Assembly: GCA_035578905.1 (NCBI GenBank) | Contig: JAQJVL010000003.1 | Span: 8,330,509-8,394,508, forward strand | Direction: 5' to 3' | Source: Stictocephala bisonia | Lineage: Eukaryota > Arthropoda > Insecta > Hemiptera > Membracidae | Length of the DNA: 64,000 nucleotides | Part shown: positions 46,754-58,976 of the stretch, in pieces | Numbering within the stretch: position 1 is the first letter of the stretch | How the letters are laid out: every line of letters begins with the position of its first letter | Made by a program: the position numbers and the translations under genes | The notes under the pieces: generated by a model | Told to the model about the DNA's origin: nothing | The model's database searches: none | Seen by the model: the letters and a program-made list of their open reading frames with translations, nothing else

Positions 46754-48409
46754 TTAGAGTGTATAATTTTGTATAAAATGTGAAGATAATAAACGAGAAT
46801 TTTGAATAGGCCCACTTTCATTATTCATTAAAGATGAATCGCTTTTGTTAATAAAATAGGTTTCCCAGGCATTTAAATGTTTTGAAGATGAAACTGATTT
46901 TATTATTTTTGAATTTTCTTTTCTTATGCTATGGTTTGTTGTTAAGCAATGTTTAGCAACTGCTGATTTTTCTTCTCTATTAAATTTAATATGTGAATAA
47001 TGTTCTTTAAATCTTATTTTTAAATTTCTCTTAGTTTGTCCTATGTATTTTTCTTCACAATTGTCACAATTAATTTCATAAATTCCAGATAGATTTTCAT
47101 TTTTAATTTTGTCTTTAGGATTATTTAATTTGTTTTTTAATTTGTTTACAGTTTTGAACGAAGGAATTATGTTTGTATTTTTCTTGAAGGAAAGTTGAAT
47201 GGTTTTTGATAATTGTTTATTAAAGGTAAAACTTGCCCAGTAATTTTCTTCTTTTTCTTTTATTTCTAACAATGTAGTTCTTGATTTTTTAATTTTTTTC
47301 TTAGTAGATTTATTTAACATATTATCAATTAATGTAGGATTGTAACCGTTGTAAATAGCAATATCTTTTATATATGAAAGTTCTTTTTCGAAATTTTCTT
47401 GATTTAAGGGTGTGTTTATTAATCTATAAATCATACTATGGAATGCAGCTCTTTTTTGAGCTGGAGGATGATATGAATCATTAGTGATGAATCTGTTTGT
47501 ATGCGTTGGTTTTCTATAAATGTCAAAATCAAGTTTCAGAGAATTTGGTCTTCTTGCAATTAATATGTCTAAAAATGGTAATTTAGAATTAGATTCAGAT
47601 TCATAAGTAAATTTTATTGTTGGGTAAAAAGAGTTCAATTGATTAAGAAAGTTTTTTAAATTTTGATTTGTATTAAATACTGCAAATATATCGTCAACAT
47701 ATCTAAACCAATATTGAGGAAAATATGGTAATGTTTCTCTGGCTTTTATTTCAAAATTGCTCATGAATAGGTTGGCTACAAAACAGGACAGTGGATTTCC
47801 CATGGCAGTACCTTCTGTTTGTTGATAGAATTTATCATTGAATTGAAATATATTTTGGTTCATACAGGTGTTAACTAATATTAAATATTCTTCTTTTTCT
47901 TCTTTGCATAAATTTATTGATGTAAACCATTTTTCAAATAATTCCATTGTTTCTTTTAGAGGAACATTCGGATATAGAGAAGAAACATCAAAAGAAATCA
48001 TTATTTCATCTTCTTGTATTTCTAAATCTTTTATACAGTTTATAAATTCGTATCGATTTTTGATGGCTAAAGATGGAAAAGGATCTAGTTGTTTTAATTT
48101 TTGTGTTAACCATTTTGATAGGTTGTAGTTTGGAGCATTTATTGAATTTACAATGGGACGCATATTTTTTCCTGGTTTATGAATTTTAGGTAAGCAGTAT
48201 AGTCGTGGGATGGAAGGATTAGAAATATGTAAATGTTTAATTAGATCTGGATTTATCAATGTTTTGCAGTGTTTCAAAGAATTAATTGTACATGAAATAA
48301 ATTTTGGTAAAGGGTTTTTATTGATGACTGTGTAGGGACCAGAATTCAACATGTTCGTTACTCTACTAAAATAATCAGTTTTGTTCAATATAACAAAAGC
48401 ATTACTTTT
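46754..48409 (-). pseudogene. Penelope-like RT with GIY-YIG endonuclease, 5'-truncated but open
   Basis: Open frame from the truncation point to a stop at 46754. First ATG (48388) gives MNKTDYFSRVTNML. RT motifs: LPKIHKPGKNMRPIVNS, ISFDVSSLYPNVPLKE, TEGTAMGNPLSCFVANLF and the catalytic YVDDIFAVF. The C-terminal GIY-YIG nuclease starts SGIYEINCDNCEEKYIGQTK and continues IRFKEHYSHI. It is identical or nearly so to the plus copy but lacks about 250 N-terminal residues. It preserves the uninterrupted version of the site where the plus copy carries a TTAA element. Confidence 0.92.
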
Positions 48410-48461
48410 ATATATGTTTATTTTTCAAATTTTTTTTTTTTTTTCAAAATATTTTATATAT

Positions 48462-48768
48462 GCCTATTCAAAATTCTCGTTTATTATCTTCACATTTTAT
48501 ACAAAATTATACACTCTAATATATATATATATATATATATATTATTAGTAATTTACCATATGTTTACAATTTTACAATTCTTTTAATTATTTACATATGT
48601 TTTTCAAATTAATTATTGTATTGTCTTGTTTATAACCAAATATAAATTTGTGTTGCCTGATGATGCACAAATTTATATCGCTTATATCATTAATTTATAT
48701 CGCTTTGCTGGCGAAAGGCCTCGAAAAAAGTGTTATTTATTGGTGATTTGTGAAAATTTATTAACAAC
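48462..48768 (+). repeat. Penelope-like upstream pseudo-LTR
   Basis: Begins GCCTATTCAAAATTCTCG, the 3' coding end of the element, and runs through an (AT)n tract to TTATTAACAAC. It is the same as 52283-52552 except for an extra block of about 35 bp inserted in the hammerhead-like hairpin (about 48666-48700), which separates CTGATGATGC from CTTTGCTGGCGAAA. Such upstream repeats carry the internal promoter in this class. Confidence 0.85.
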
Positions 48769-50830
48769 GAAGAATACCAATATCAACTCAATCTGAAATT
48801 TACAACAAACATGACACTCAAGTCCAAAGAGTTGAACAAATTGCACAAATTTAAGCAAAAAGCAAGACTCATAAGCCTAGACATCAATTTTCTAAAACAA
48901 TGTAAGTATAATAAGATTTTTCCGAAATTCATCAAAATTAACTTACCCATTAAAAATAAAACAACTGAAAAAGTAATTCTTAACGCAAAATTTGATTGGC
49001 TAAGACTAGAAATTAAAAACATGTATGCCAAACAACAAGATTTAGAACTAAAGGCACTTGAACAACACTTGTACATAACAAAAAATTTAAATAACCTAGA
49101 ATCAGATTATTTCAATGAAAAATATAACAATATGTTAGATTCTATTAACTTCAAATATAATAAAAAGAAAATAATTTTGGATAAAAAATTTATATCCTTA
49201 AAATTGAATAACGTAAAACAAACTAACAACAGTGCAAATCCTTTTAAAAATGATGTTTTAGTTTATAATGAATCATCTTACAAGTTTACAGATCAAGAAA
49301 TGAACCTTCTAAATAAAGGACTAAATTATAATTTAAAATACAAAAATGACATTGAAAATGTAATAATTGATGTGGAGTCAAATATTCAATTTTTGAATGA
49401 AAATAAGAAAAATGTCATTAGAACAGATATCGAATCTACCATAGTAAATATGAAACAAACAAAAGAAAACAACCAATTGGAAAAACAAAATCATAACACA
49501 ATATTGTCATTAAGATCCAAAGACGTATTCTATCTAAAAGCTGATAAAAGTAATGCTTTTGTTATATTGAACAAAACTGATTATTTTAGTAGAGTAACGA
49601 ACATGTTGAATTCTGGTCCCTACACAGTCATCAATAAAAACCCTTTACCAAAATTTATTTCATGTACAATTAATTCTTTGAAACACTGCAAAACATTGAT
49701 AAATCCAGATCTAATTAAACATTTACATATTTCTAATCCTTCCATCCCACGACTATACTGCTTACCTAAAATTCATAAACCAGGAAAAAATATGCGTCCC
49801 ATTGTAAATTCAATAAATGCTCCAAACTACAACCTATCAAAATGGTTAACACAAAAATTAAAACAACTAGATCCTTTTCCATCTTTAGCCATCAAAAATC
49901 GATACGAATTTATAAACTGTATAAAAGATTTAGAAATACAAGAAGATGAAATAATGATTTCTTTTGATGTTTCTTCTCTATATCCGAATGTTCCTCTAAA
50001 AGAAACAATGGAATTATTTGAAAAATGGTTTACATCAATAAATTTATGCAAAGAAGAAAAAGAAGAATATTTAATATTAGTTAACACCTGTATGAACCAA
50101 AATATATTTCAATTCAATGATAAATTCTATCAACAAACAGAAGGTACTGCCATGGGAAATCCACTGTCCTGTTTTGTAGCCAACCTATTCATGAGCAATT
50201 TTGAAATAAAAGCCAGAGAAACATTACCATATTTTCCTCAATATTGGTTTAGATATGTTGACGATATATTTGCAGTATTTAATACAAATCAAAATTTAAA
50301 AAACTTTCTTAATCAATTGAACTCTTTTTACCCAACAATAAAATTTACTTATGAATCTGAATCTAATTCTAAATTACCATTTTTAGACATATTAATTGCA
50401 AGAAGACCAAATTCTCTGAAACTTGATTTTGACATTTATAGAAAACCAACGCATACAAACAGATTCATCACTAATGATTCATATCATCCTCCAGCTCAAA
50501 AAAGAGCTGCATTCCATAGTATGATTTATAGATTAATAAACACACCCTTAAATCAAGAAAATTTCGAAAAAGAACTTTCATATATAAAAGATATTGCTAT
50601 TTACAACGGTTACAATCCTACATTAATTGATAATATGTTAAATAAATCTACTAAGAAAAAAATTAAAAAATCAAGAACTACATTGTTAGAAATAAAAGAA
50701 AAAGAAGAAAATTACTGGGCAAGTTTTACCTTTAATAAACAATTATCAAAAACCATTCAACTTTCCTTCAAGAAAAATACAAACATAATTCCTTCGTTCA
50801 AAACTGTAAACAAATTAAAAAACAAATTAA

Positions 50831-51965
50831 CCCTTTCAGTGCCGCGACATTTTTGGATGGATGTTTCAAAAGTGCCAGTCATTTTGCATATGGTGTATCC
50901 AAAAGTGCCAGAGCATTTTTACTTAATTTGCAAGGGTTTCGGAGAAATGCTCTAGCTCGCTTAGTTTTTAAGATAAAATAATAATTTATATACCAATGTA
51001 ATGGAAAATAACTAAGGAATAACATGCATTATAGATAAATAAATAAAAGTGCATGCAACAAATTTCAAAAAATAAAAACACTTACAACAAAAAAAAATCT
51101 TTCAAAAATTTTTCACTTGGGTGGAATTTTTCCCATATTAAAAAAATAGTTGAGCATTAATGTTTTATATTGTTTAATTCACAATTTAATTCTCTATTTG
51201 TAGGTAAAAATTCAGAGTTATTACTTCACTTACAACAAAATTATTGAATATTTACAAAAACTATACACTTCGACGTTTTTGGTACATTTTCTGTAATCAG
51301 TTTTTTCACTTGTATAGAAATCATCAAACACAATAAAGTCATAAAAAACACTAAATATATATTGAAAATTATAAACACTAAATAATATTTACAGTTATAT
51401 TGCACAAAATGGATATCAGGATTCAACATTTGTGTTTCGGAATGCATTTTGGGTGTAGGCCCTTTTTGCATTTTATGCACATAAAAGTAGATTTTTTGCG
51501 TTTGCCATTCATAATAATAAAATAATTAAATATATTACTTCTAAAGCACTACTTATAAACATAAAACACTTGCACATAACCACAACTCAATATACAATCC
51601 AAACAAGATAAATAAACAGCTGAGTGGGTCAACATTTGGCGGGAATGCAGTCGGCCAGCTGACGGCGGGAAACTTCGTGCTAGCTCACAGACTGTGGAAG
51701 TAAAACTGTTATAATAAAATTTTATATTCGTTTTACTGACGTAAACTATTTTTTTTATAAAAGAACAGGTTATTATGAGTAGACTCATATGAAATATACG
51801 CAAAAATATGCATTTTCAAATTAATTACAAATTTATTTGTAAACGTCCGGCTTAACCGGACGTTTACACTTCTGTAACAACTAATGACGTCCGGCTTAAC
51901 CGGACGTTTACACTTCTGTAACACCTATCAACGTCCGGTTTAAGAGGACGTCGGCACTGAAAGGG
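50831..51965. mobile_element. piggyBac-like non-autonomous element D in Penelope ORF
   Basis: TTAA at 50827-50830 and 51966-51969 flanks terminal repeats CCCTTTCAGTGCCG (left) and the same reverse-complemented at the right. The inverted Penelope copy shows the empty site AACAAATTAAATAATCC. This proves insertion with duplication of exactly TTAA, the piggyBac rule. There is no transposase. Palindromes lie near the right end. Confidence 0.96.
51843..51955. repeat. Subterminal palindromes of element D
   Basis: CGTCCGGCTTAACCGGACG occurs twice, with a variant CGTCCGGTTTAAGAGGACG next to the right terminal repeat. The spacer TTTACACTTCTGTAACA is also repeated. Confidence 0.88.
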
Positions 51966-52282
51966 TTAAATAATCCTAAAGACAAAATTAAAAATGAAAA
52001 TCTATCTGGAATTTATGAAATTAATTGTGACAATTGTGAAGAAAAATACATAGGAAAAACTAAGAGAAATTTAAAAATAAGATTTAAAGAACATTATTCA
52101 CATATTAAATTTAATATAGAAGAAAAATCAGCAGTTGCTAAACATTGCCTAACAACAAACCATAGCATAAGAAAAGAAAATTCAAAAATAATAAAATCAG
52201 TTTCATCTTCAAAACATTTAAATGCCTGGGAAACCTATTTTATTAACAAAAGCGATTCATCTTTAATGAATAATGAAAGTGG

Positions 52283-52552
52283 GCCTATTCAAAATTCTCG
52301 TTTATTATCTTCACATTTTATACAAAATTATACACTCTAATATATATATATATATATATATTATTAGTAATTTACCATATGTTTACAATTTTACAATTCT
52401 TTTAATTATTTACATATGTTTTTCAAATTAATTATTGTATTGTCTTGTTTATAACCAAATATAAATTTGTGTTGCCTGATGATGCCAGCTTTGCTGGCGA
52501 AAGGCCTCGAAAAAAGTGTTATTTATTGGTGATTTGTGAAAATTTATTAACA
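52283..52552 (+). repeat. Penelope-like downstream pseudo-LTR with intact hammerhead-like motif
   Basis: It overlaps the last codons of the ORF, then has an (AT)n tract and, at about 52476-52505, CTGATGA, the GCCAGC/GCTGGC hairpin and GAAA. It ends TTATTAACA at the target duplication. Confidence 0.85.
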
Positions 52553-52563
52553 ACAATTGAGTA

Positions 52564-53218
52564 TGTAAACTGACTAAAAAAAATGTGAATAGTTATAACT
52601 TAAACACGACTTAGTGAACAACTGTCTTCTATACATAGCAGTAGTAGTGACGTAACGACGCACAGTTAAACATATTATACAAATATTCCTGGTTAGACTT
52701 CCACAGTAAACACTATTTTGTAGAAATTCTTGGTCTTCAGGAGATGACCATGTCAATAAATTCATCCGGTATAAAAGTCTTCAAGACCTGAGATCATAAA
52801 CAATGCTGGCCTGCATAACCTCAGACCATGGCGCTCTTGTGCATTCAGTGGTGTTAGCAGTCAGAATGTTAATTACAGTCTGTCGTCCTGATGATAGCTC
52901 TCTGTATCGAGGCTGAAACGTTGGATGATCCGGTGTATAATACTCAGAATTTATTGACATGGTCATCTCCAAAAAAATGTCTACTAAAAAAGTTGTACAA
53001 ATTTAGAGCAACATATTATGAAATTGATTATATTTCATTTGTTATATGTATATGTAATTTATATATGTTATTTTGTGAAAATTAGATCAAAATATATTAT
53101 GAAAAAAATAACTGTGTAATTTCCAATATTTCAGAAGTTTATTTCCAAAGGGTTAGATTAAAGGGGAAAGCAATAATGCAATTATAAGATTTTATTAGTA
53201 CAGGCTTGTTTGTTTCAG
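52564..53218. other. Last part of the intron, no gene seen
   Basis: No transposon terminus or homologous frame recognised before the acceptor. Confidence 0.4.
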
Positions 53219-53362
53219 AGCGGAACATTTTTTATGCTTGGAATCACAATGTTTTCTGGCACGTGCTATTACTTGGCTTTGACTGGAGACAGGAGTTATA
53301 CCAAGATTACTCCTATTGGAGGGATATGCTTCATCCTTGGATGGTTGGCCATGGCCTTGTAG
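53219..53362 (+). CDS. TMEM256: TMEM256-like protein, last coding exon
   Basis: Encodes SGTFFMLGITMFSGTCYYLA, LTGDRSYTKITPIGGICFIL and GWLAMAL, then TAG. The FSGTCYY-x-A-x-TG and TPIGG-x-x-x-x-GW motifs are family hallmarks and form the last two membrane segments. Acceptor TTGTTTCAG, phase 0. From the ATG at 19610 the joined protein is 138 residues, near the usual size for insect members. A poly(A) signal AATAAA lies at 53412-53417. No lesions, so the gene looks functional despite its introns. Confidence 0.93.
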   Translation, partial: SGTFFMLGITMFSGTCYYLALTGDRSYTKITPIGGICFILGWLAMAL

Positions 53363-54729
53363 ATAGTAATTGGAATTGGTGTAACAATGTATGATAAGTA
53401 AAACTAAGTATAATAAAGCAATCAGTCTGTCATCCAGTAAGATCCACGATTATTAGGGAATAAAACGGATGTTAAAATCACCCAAAATGTTTCTGTTACG
53501 TAGGTAGTATTTATTAGCATAACATTACTTGGCACAATTATAATTATAAAGATCCTTTGTAAAATACTGTACCAGATATCATGTCTTCTTAAGTTATATT
53601 TTCATTTATCAGTATATATTATGAAAAAAATATTTAAATTACCTTAAAAAATTGAATTTTGAGAAAACTGTCTTGTATATGATTATGACTTTAGTGTGAC
53701 AATACTATTATATATTATTTTGAAGGAATTAATTTGTTTTTATAGGATGTAACAATTGGCCCTAAAAATTAAGTTTGATTGTATAATTTAATTATGAAAA
53801 ATGTATTGAATTAGCCTTATGTTTTATAAGTGTGTAAATAAATGTATGTATATACATGACATTGAATTTACTTTATCACATCCAGAGAAAATAAAATAAT
53901 ATTATTGTTTTATTTTGAGTTTGTATAGCAATTATTTGAGTGAATTTTATTAAATGTATGCTCTCCGCTCCTGTAAATCACAGCAAATATTTTAGTTGCG
54001 ATAAAAAATAGGTACTTGTGCTGAAAAATAAAAATGTCCCAATCATGACTCCTGTCTAAAACTTGCACATTATCATTACAAAGAACACTTTGAAAATTAT
54101 CATGTTCAAAATGGAACTTGGTAGCACATTGACACTGAAGTTTAATGATCTGTAAAGCCTCGTCTACACTGCTACCTCCCAAAAAGGCAACAAAGTTTTT
54201 GCTCAGCTCAGCAGAGAAGGTCGGAGTCGACCACATCCAGAAAAAGATAATAGTTTGTTATCTTACCGGGCGCTACCTCATTTGCAGATTGTAGCAGGGT
54301 GAGAATGAGGAACTTTCCCTACTGCAAGAAGCTGAAGGATAGTTGAGACATACTATCGTTGACTTAGTTTATCTATATCATATATCAAACTAAGATGTAA
54401 ATAAAATAGAAAACACTTATTTACACAAATCAAAACTAAACATTTAATTCACGTTTAATAACCATAAAATTAATACTTAAATAAAATATGAATCATATGT
54501 TTTCAAATAAATCATATGTAAACACAATTAATTATAAAGGTCAAAGGCAAAATATATAACACTCAAATTAAGACTTAACCAAATCGGCTTTTACAACGAT
54601 AAGCATTAACACTACCCTCAGTTTTATCATTTTTCTAAAATTATTGACTTCCCACATCAAATACGAGTAATATTAATCCTATGAATCATAAAGACACCGA
54701 ATACCGGCATAACTTAATTAATAGTTTAT
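53363..54729. other. TMEM256-like 3' UTR and downstream AT-rich DNA
   Basis: The first 50-60 bp are the probable 3' UTR with AATAAA at 53412. Beyond it no gene is seen. Confidence 0.5.
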
Positions 54730-54743
54730 AGTAGACAAATCCC

Positions 54744-57700
54744 CCGTGCGCTATCCTACTTTGGCGTATACGGAGCGTCCCCTGGGTGGCGGATAGGGGA
54801 AAGGCCAGTGGATCTGCTTAAACAGTCCTCTCAGCTGGGTCTAAGGGACCCCCTAACCACAAGTAGGTGCTGACCTCCATTCATATTGGGGGTTGAGCAT
54901 AGGGCTAACAACCCTATCTTGTAAAACACCATTGTTACGAAACGCCAACAAGCCTCGGAAGTGGATAGATCAAATGGATTAAGACCCAAGCTTAGAACAA
55001 AGGAATTGGGACTCGGCTTATGGAACATTACAACCCTGGCGGTGCCAGGTAAAGTAGATATTATCAATGAAGAATTTGAAGCCTACAAGATAGATGTGGT
55101 AGCACTACAAGAAACCAAATGGCCATTCTGTGGAAAAATGAACACTAAAAGTTACCAAATACTATATAGCGGCTGTGACGATGGAAGACACTATGCAGGT
55201 GTAGGGTTTGCTGTCAAAAAATATTTTTTAGAATCAGTCATAGCCTCTGAAGCAATAAATGAGAGGATATGTACAATTAGGTTTAAGGGAAAGTTTAATA
55301 ACATATCAACGATAAGTTTCTATGCACCTACTGAGGATAGTGAAGATGATGAGAAAGATATATTTTATGCTCAGCTAGAAGAACATTTTCAAAGTTACCA
55401 AGCTATGATACCAAAATCCTTCTTGGAGATGCTAATGCTAAGGTAGGAAGAGAAACCATGTGCCAAACAGCCTACATAATATATCAAATGACAATGGAAT
55501 AAGACTGCAGAGCTATGCTTGTTCGATGAATCTGTACATTGTCAGTACTAAATTTCCACGTAAAGATATACATAAAGTAACATGGACATCACCAAAAGAA
55601 AATTCGAAGAACCAAATCGATCATGTTCTGATTGATAAAAGATATTGACATATCAGTACAGTAGTAGATGTGAAAAGTAAGAGAGGGGCAGAGTGTGGTA
55701 CGGACCATTACTTGATTCTAACAAGACTTAGACAAAGAATTAAGATTGAAAAAAGAAATATTAATAAAATAACAGAGAGAGAGAGAGAGACTGTATCTGG
55801 ATGAAGATAAGAAAATAGAGTTCCAAGTGAAAATCTCAAATAGATTCGAAGCTCTACTAACAGAAGAAGATGAGGAAGACACAAGTAGAGACAATGTGGC
55901 AAACCTTCAAAAATAACTTAGAAGAAACAGCAAATGAAGTTTTTATAAAGAAAAAGAACCCAAAAAACCCTGGTTCAATGATAAGTGCAGAGAATTAGTA
56001 ATTAAAAGGAAGGAAGCAAAAAATAAACATCTAAAATGCTGAAACTAAGGAAACATACAGAGAAATAAACTTGGAAGTAAATAAAACATTAAGACGAGAA
56101 AAAACAAATTTATAAATAATAAACTAACAAAGGCAGAACAAGATTTAACAGTGAATAACACTAAGGAATTTCACAGAACTGAGATTTTTTTCAGAAAGGT
56201 TACAGTCCTAAAGTAATGGGAGTAAAAACAAAGATGGAAATACAGTAGTGGAAACATCTAAAATACTTCAAGGATGAAAGAACTACTTCGAAGACTTATT
56301 AAATGCTGATAAAACATAGAAGATGAACAAGAGGTGAACATAGAAGATGTAAATCAGGAAGATGTTTAGATCCAAAACTATAGAGGAAATTGAGAAAGTG
56401 ATGAAAACATTAAAAAATGGTAAGGCACCAGGAGAAGATGGAATACCTATTGAAATAATCAAAAGTGGTGGTATTAAAATAATGAAATTCCTACATACAA
56501 TGATATTGAAAATTTGGAGAATGGAAATTGTGCCAATGGAGTGGCAAGAGAGTGTGATAATACCTCTATACAAAAAAGGAGATAAGCAAGAATGTACAAA
56601 CTATAGAGGAATATCACTACTTAATTGTACATATAAAATACTGTCAAAGCTAATATTAACCAGACTAAGAAGATACGGAGAAGAAATAATCGGAGAACAA
56701 CAAGCAGGCTTTATGAAAGAAAGATCAACTACTGACCAAATATTTATTATAAAAGAGCTGGCCTCAAAATACTGGGAATACAACAAAAATCTATGTATAT
56801 TATTAATAGACTTTAGAAATGCTTATGATAGCATTGTGAGATCAAAATTGTGGACATATCTTAGACAAAAAAACATCCCAGAAAAGATAATTAGACTAAC
56901 AAAAATGTGTGTTGAAGGCTCAAGAGGGAAAGTATAGAAAGAGAATTTACAGACACTTTTGACGTTAAAACAGGGGTAAGACAAGGAGATGCGTTGTCAC
57001 CATTGTTGTTCAACCTCACTCTTGAAGAAACACTGAAAGTGACAAAATCGGTACAAATAGGCGTAAACATTGAAGGTATAATCAATATTTTAGCATTTGC
57101 TGATGATGTGGCATTAGTGGCTGATAATAAATCTAAAAACGCTAGCAGGTGTCCTGTTAAAAGAAGCCAACAAAGTAGGTCTTCAAGTGAATGAAGAAAA
57201 AACTAAATATATGAAGATAGGGAGACAGGCAGAGCCAATCAACTCAACACTGGACGTAATGGATTAAAAATTTTTAGCCACTGAAGAGTTCAAGTATCTA
57301 GGAGTTACTTTGACTAGCCAAAATAAAATGGAAGAGGAAATACAAGTCAGAATTAACGCAGCAAATAGATGCTACTGGAGTCTCCTGAAGCTATTCAAAA
57401 GTAAACTACTGTCAAGACCCACAAAAATAAGAATGTATATAGCTATTGTACAACCTGTTTTATTGTATGGATCTGAGGTGTGGACCCTAACAATATATAA
57501 CAAAAAAAGACTGATTACATTTGAAAACAAAATTTTAAGAAGAATGGACCTACCTATGAATCAGGAGTGTGGAGAATAAAAAAGAACAGAGAGCTTAGAG
57601 AACTGTACAAGAGACCTGATATTGTGGCGGTGGTTAGAAGCAGTAGAATAAGATGGCTTGGTCATGTGAGAAGGGAAGAAGAAAAAAATGATAAGAAGGG

Positions 57701-57894
57701 TATGGATGGGGAAACCAGCAGGAAGGCGACCTCTAGGACGACCAAGAATAAGATGGGATGACCAAGTGGAACAGGATGTGAGAAGTCTTGGTGGAGACAT
57801 CGAAATGGCAGAGGAGAGAGGAATGTGGAGGCAACTTGTTGGCGAGGCCAAAAATCACCTTGGATTTGAGTGGCCACAGGAGTAAGAGTAAGTA
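54744..57894 (+). mobile_element. Full-length RTE-like LINE with 14-bp target duplication
   Basis: Identical AGTAGACAAATCCC at 54730-54743 and 57895-57908. At 3.15 kb it has one ORF region and practically no 3' UTR, ending in GGAGTAAGAGTAAGTA right after the stop. Short length, single ORF and simple-repeat 3' end fit RTE-type elements. It is 5' complete or nearly so. Confidence 0.85.
54961..57885 (+). pseudogene. RTE-like ORF2 with endonuclease and RT
   Basis: Endonuclease: LGLWNITTLAVPG, YKIDVVALQETKWP, then after a frameshift KNQIDHVLIDKRY. RT: KTLKNGKAPGEDGIPIEIIK, ESVIIPLYKKGDKQECTNYR, GFMKERSTTDQIF, LLIDFRNAYDS, VRQGDALSPLLFNL and LAFADDVALVADN (catalytic FADD intact). C-terminus: RIRWLGHVRRE, GKPAGRRPLGRPRIRWDDQV and GEAKNHLGFEWPQE with stop. 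At least six frameshifts or stops separate these blocks, and the original ATG is probably mutated (compare ATGCCTCGG at 29648 with AAGCCTCGG here). Confidence 0.9.
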
Positions 57895-57908
57895 AGTAGA
57901 CAAATCCC

Positions 57909-58580
57909 AGTTATAAAACAATTAATGAAAATTTATAATGTCACAACACGACACGGGACTCGCAGAGTTGTCACTGTTTTTGCGAGCCAACTTTTCCATT
58001 GGTGTGGAGTGGCTCATGATATGTGTAGGCTTGTGGATAGGAGGCCGAGACAGTATGGCTGGCGTGAATGAATGAATCATAACTAGAGCCTTAAAAAAAA
58101 TTAAAGCGTTTTCACGAAGTATACTGTAAAAATTATATTTCCAATTATTTATAAGAATAATAGATTAATTTATAAGATCTATAGCCTAAAAATTATTTTC
58201 CTATTACAATCACTTACTTAAATACAAATAATAATAAATAAGACAGTATGGGGGAAGTGCTGATGAAAACCAATTTACAAATACACTTAGGTGACATCTC
58301 TTTATTAGGTTGTAAATGCTACCAGTAAATAACATTTTTAATGTCATGATTGAGTTGTATTTTTATTCTATTAATATTTTAAAATATTGTATTCAGTTAT
58401 TTTTTTATTTGCTAAACAGGTATGTTTGTTTTTTAAAACCTTATAACATATGTGTCGGTTATAAGGTTTTTTTTTATATTTTCCATTCCATTAGTTCATT
58501 AATTCCAATAGGTTTTATATATTAAAATTGTCTGATTGACTTTGTTTTTTTTTGACATTTATAATCAGTAAAACAAACAT
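57909..58580. other. Interval with no gene
   Basis: AT-rich. A hairpin AACCTTATAAC/GTTATAAGGTT followed by T9 at about 58438-58478 is present, but has no assigned meaning in a eukaryotic genome. Confidence 0.45.
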
Positions 58581-58976
58581 TTCCCAGTTAAATGCCAAAT
58601 ACATTAGTATCTCTTTATAACGATTTCCTATATAATGATAAGAATAGTAAATGTTGTTTGGTTCGCCATTAGAATAACGTATTTATTCCTTCTCTATACT
58701 GATAATGTTCTCTCTTTATTACGATGACATTTCATCATTCAATAGTCGACGGCCAATGTGTTATTTTGTCCACACTACCTGAGTCACGAGTGGCAGGGTC
58801 GTTGTCCAACAATTGTTTTGTTTCGTGCCTAAGGATAGCGGCCACCCCACTTACTCATTCATTGTTGCTCTTGGGTTGAGCGTCACCCTTTTATTGTTCG
58901 TGCCCAACTGTTTTGACATCTGTTGAGGACTTCTCCCTTCCAGTCTTAGTTATGTCTCAGTGTGTGAACGGTCAAA

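Larger units (their letters stand above)
48811..52340 (+). pseudogene. Penelope-like RT/GIY-YIG ORF, split by a TTAA element
   Basis: ATG at 48811 starts MTLKSKELNKLHKFKQKARL. A lysine-rich N-terminal domain is followed by the RT with YVDD and by the GIY-YIG domain (SGIYEINCDNCEEKYIGKTK). The reading runs unbroken to 50830, where element D is inserted, and resumes at 51970. Without element D and one TTAA, the frame would be about 796 codons to TAA at 52338-52340 with no other lesion. As it stands, translation enters element D and stops at 50955. The missing part contains the nuclease, so the copy is disabled only by this insertion. Confidence 0.92.
46508..52552. mobile_element. Penelope-like element composite: inverted partial copy plus full copy
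   Basis: A minus-strand 5'-truncated copy (46508 to about 48410) faces a plus-strand copy with pseudo-LTRs at both ends (48462-52552). The whole is flanked by an 11-bp duplication ACAATTGAGTA at 46497-46507 and 52553-52563. An inverted truncated copy joined to a full copy with a repeated terminal segment is the usual insertion form of Penelope-like retroelements. The plus copy is interrupted by a TTAA element. Confidence 0.92.

Noticed and set aside
48783..49076. Minus-strand open frame opposite the Penelope ORF start
   Set aside because: Shadow of the lysine-rich plus-strand coding sequence.
53206..53394. 62-codon plus-strand frame starting MFVSERNIFY
   Set aside because: Wrong frame across the last TMEM256-like exon. 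The conserved frame starts at the splice acceptor at 53219.
58438..58480. Hairpin followed by T-run resembling a bacterial terminator
   Set aside because: Eukaryotic AT-rich context with no gene ending there.
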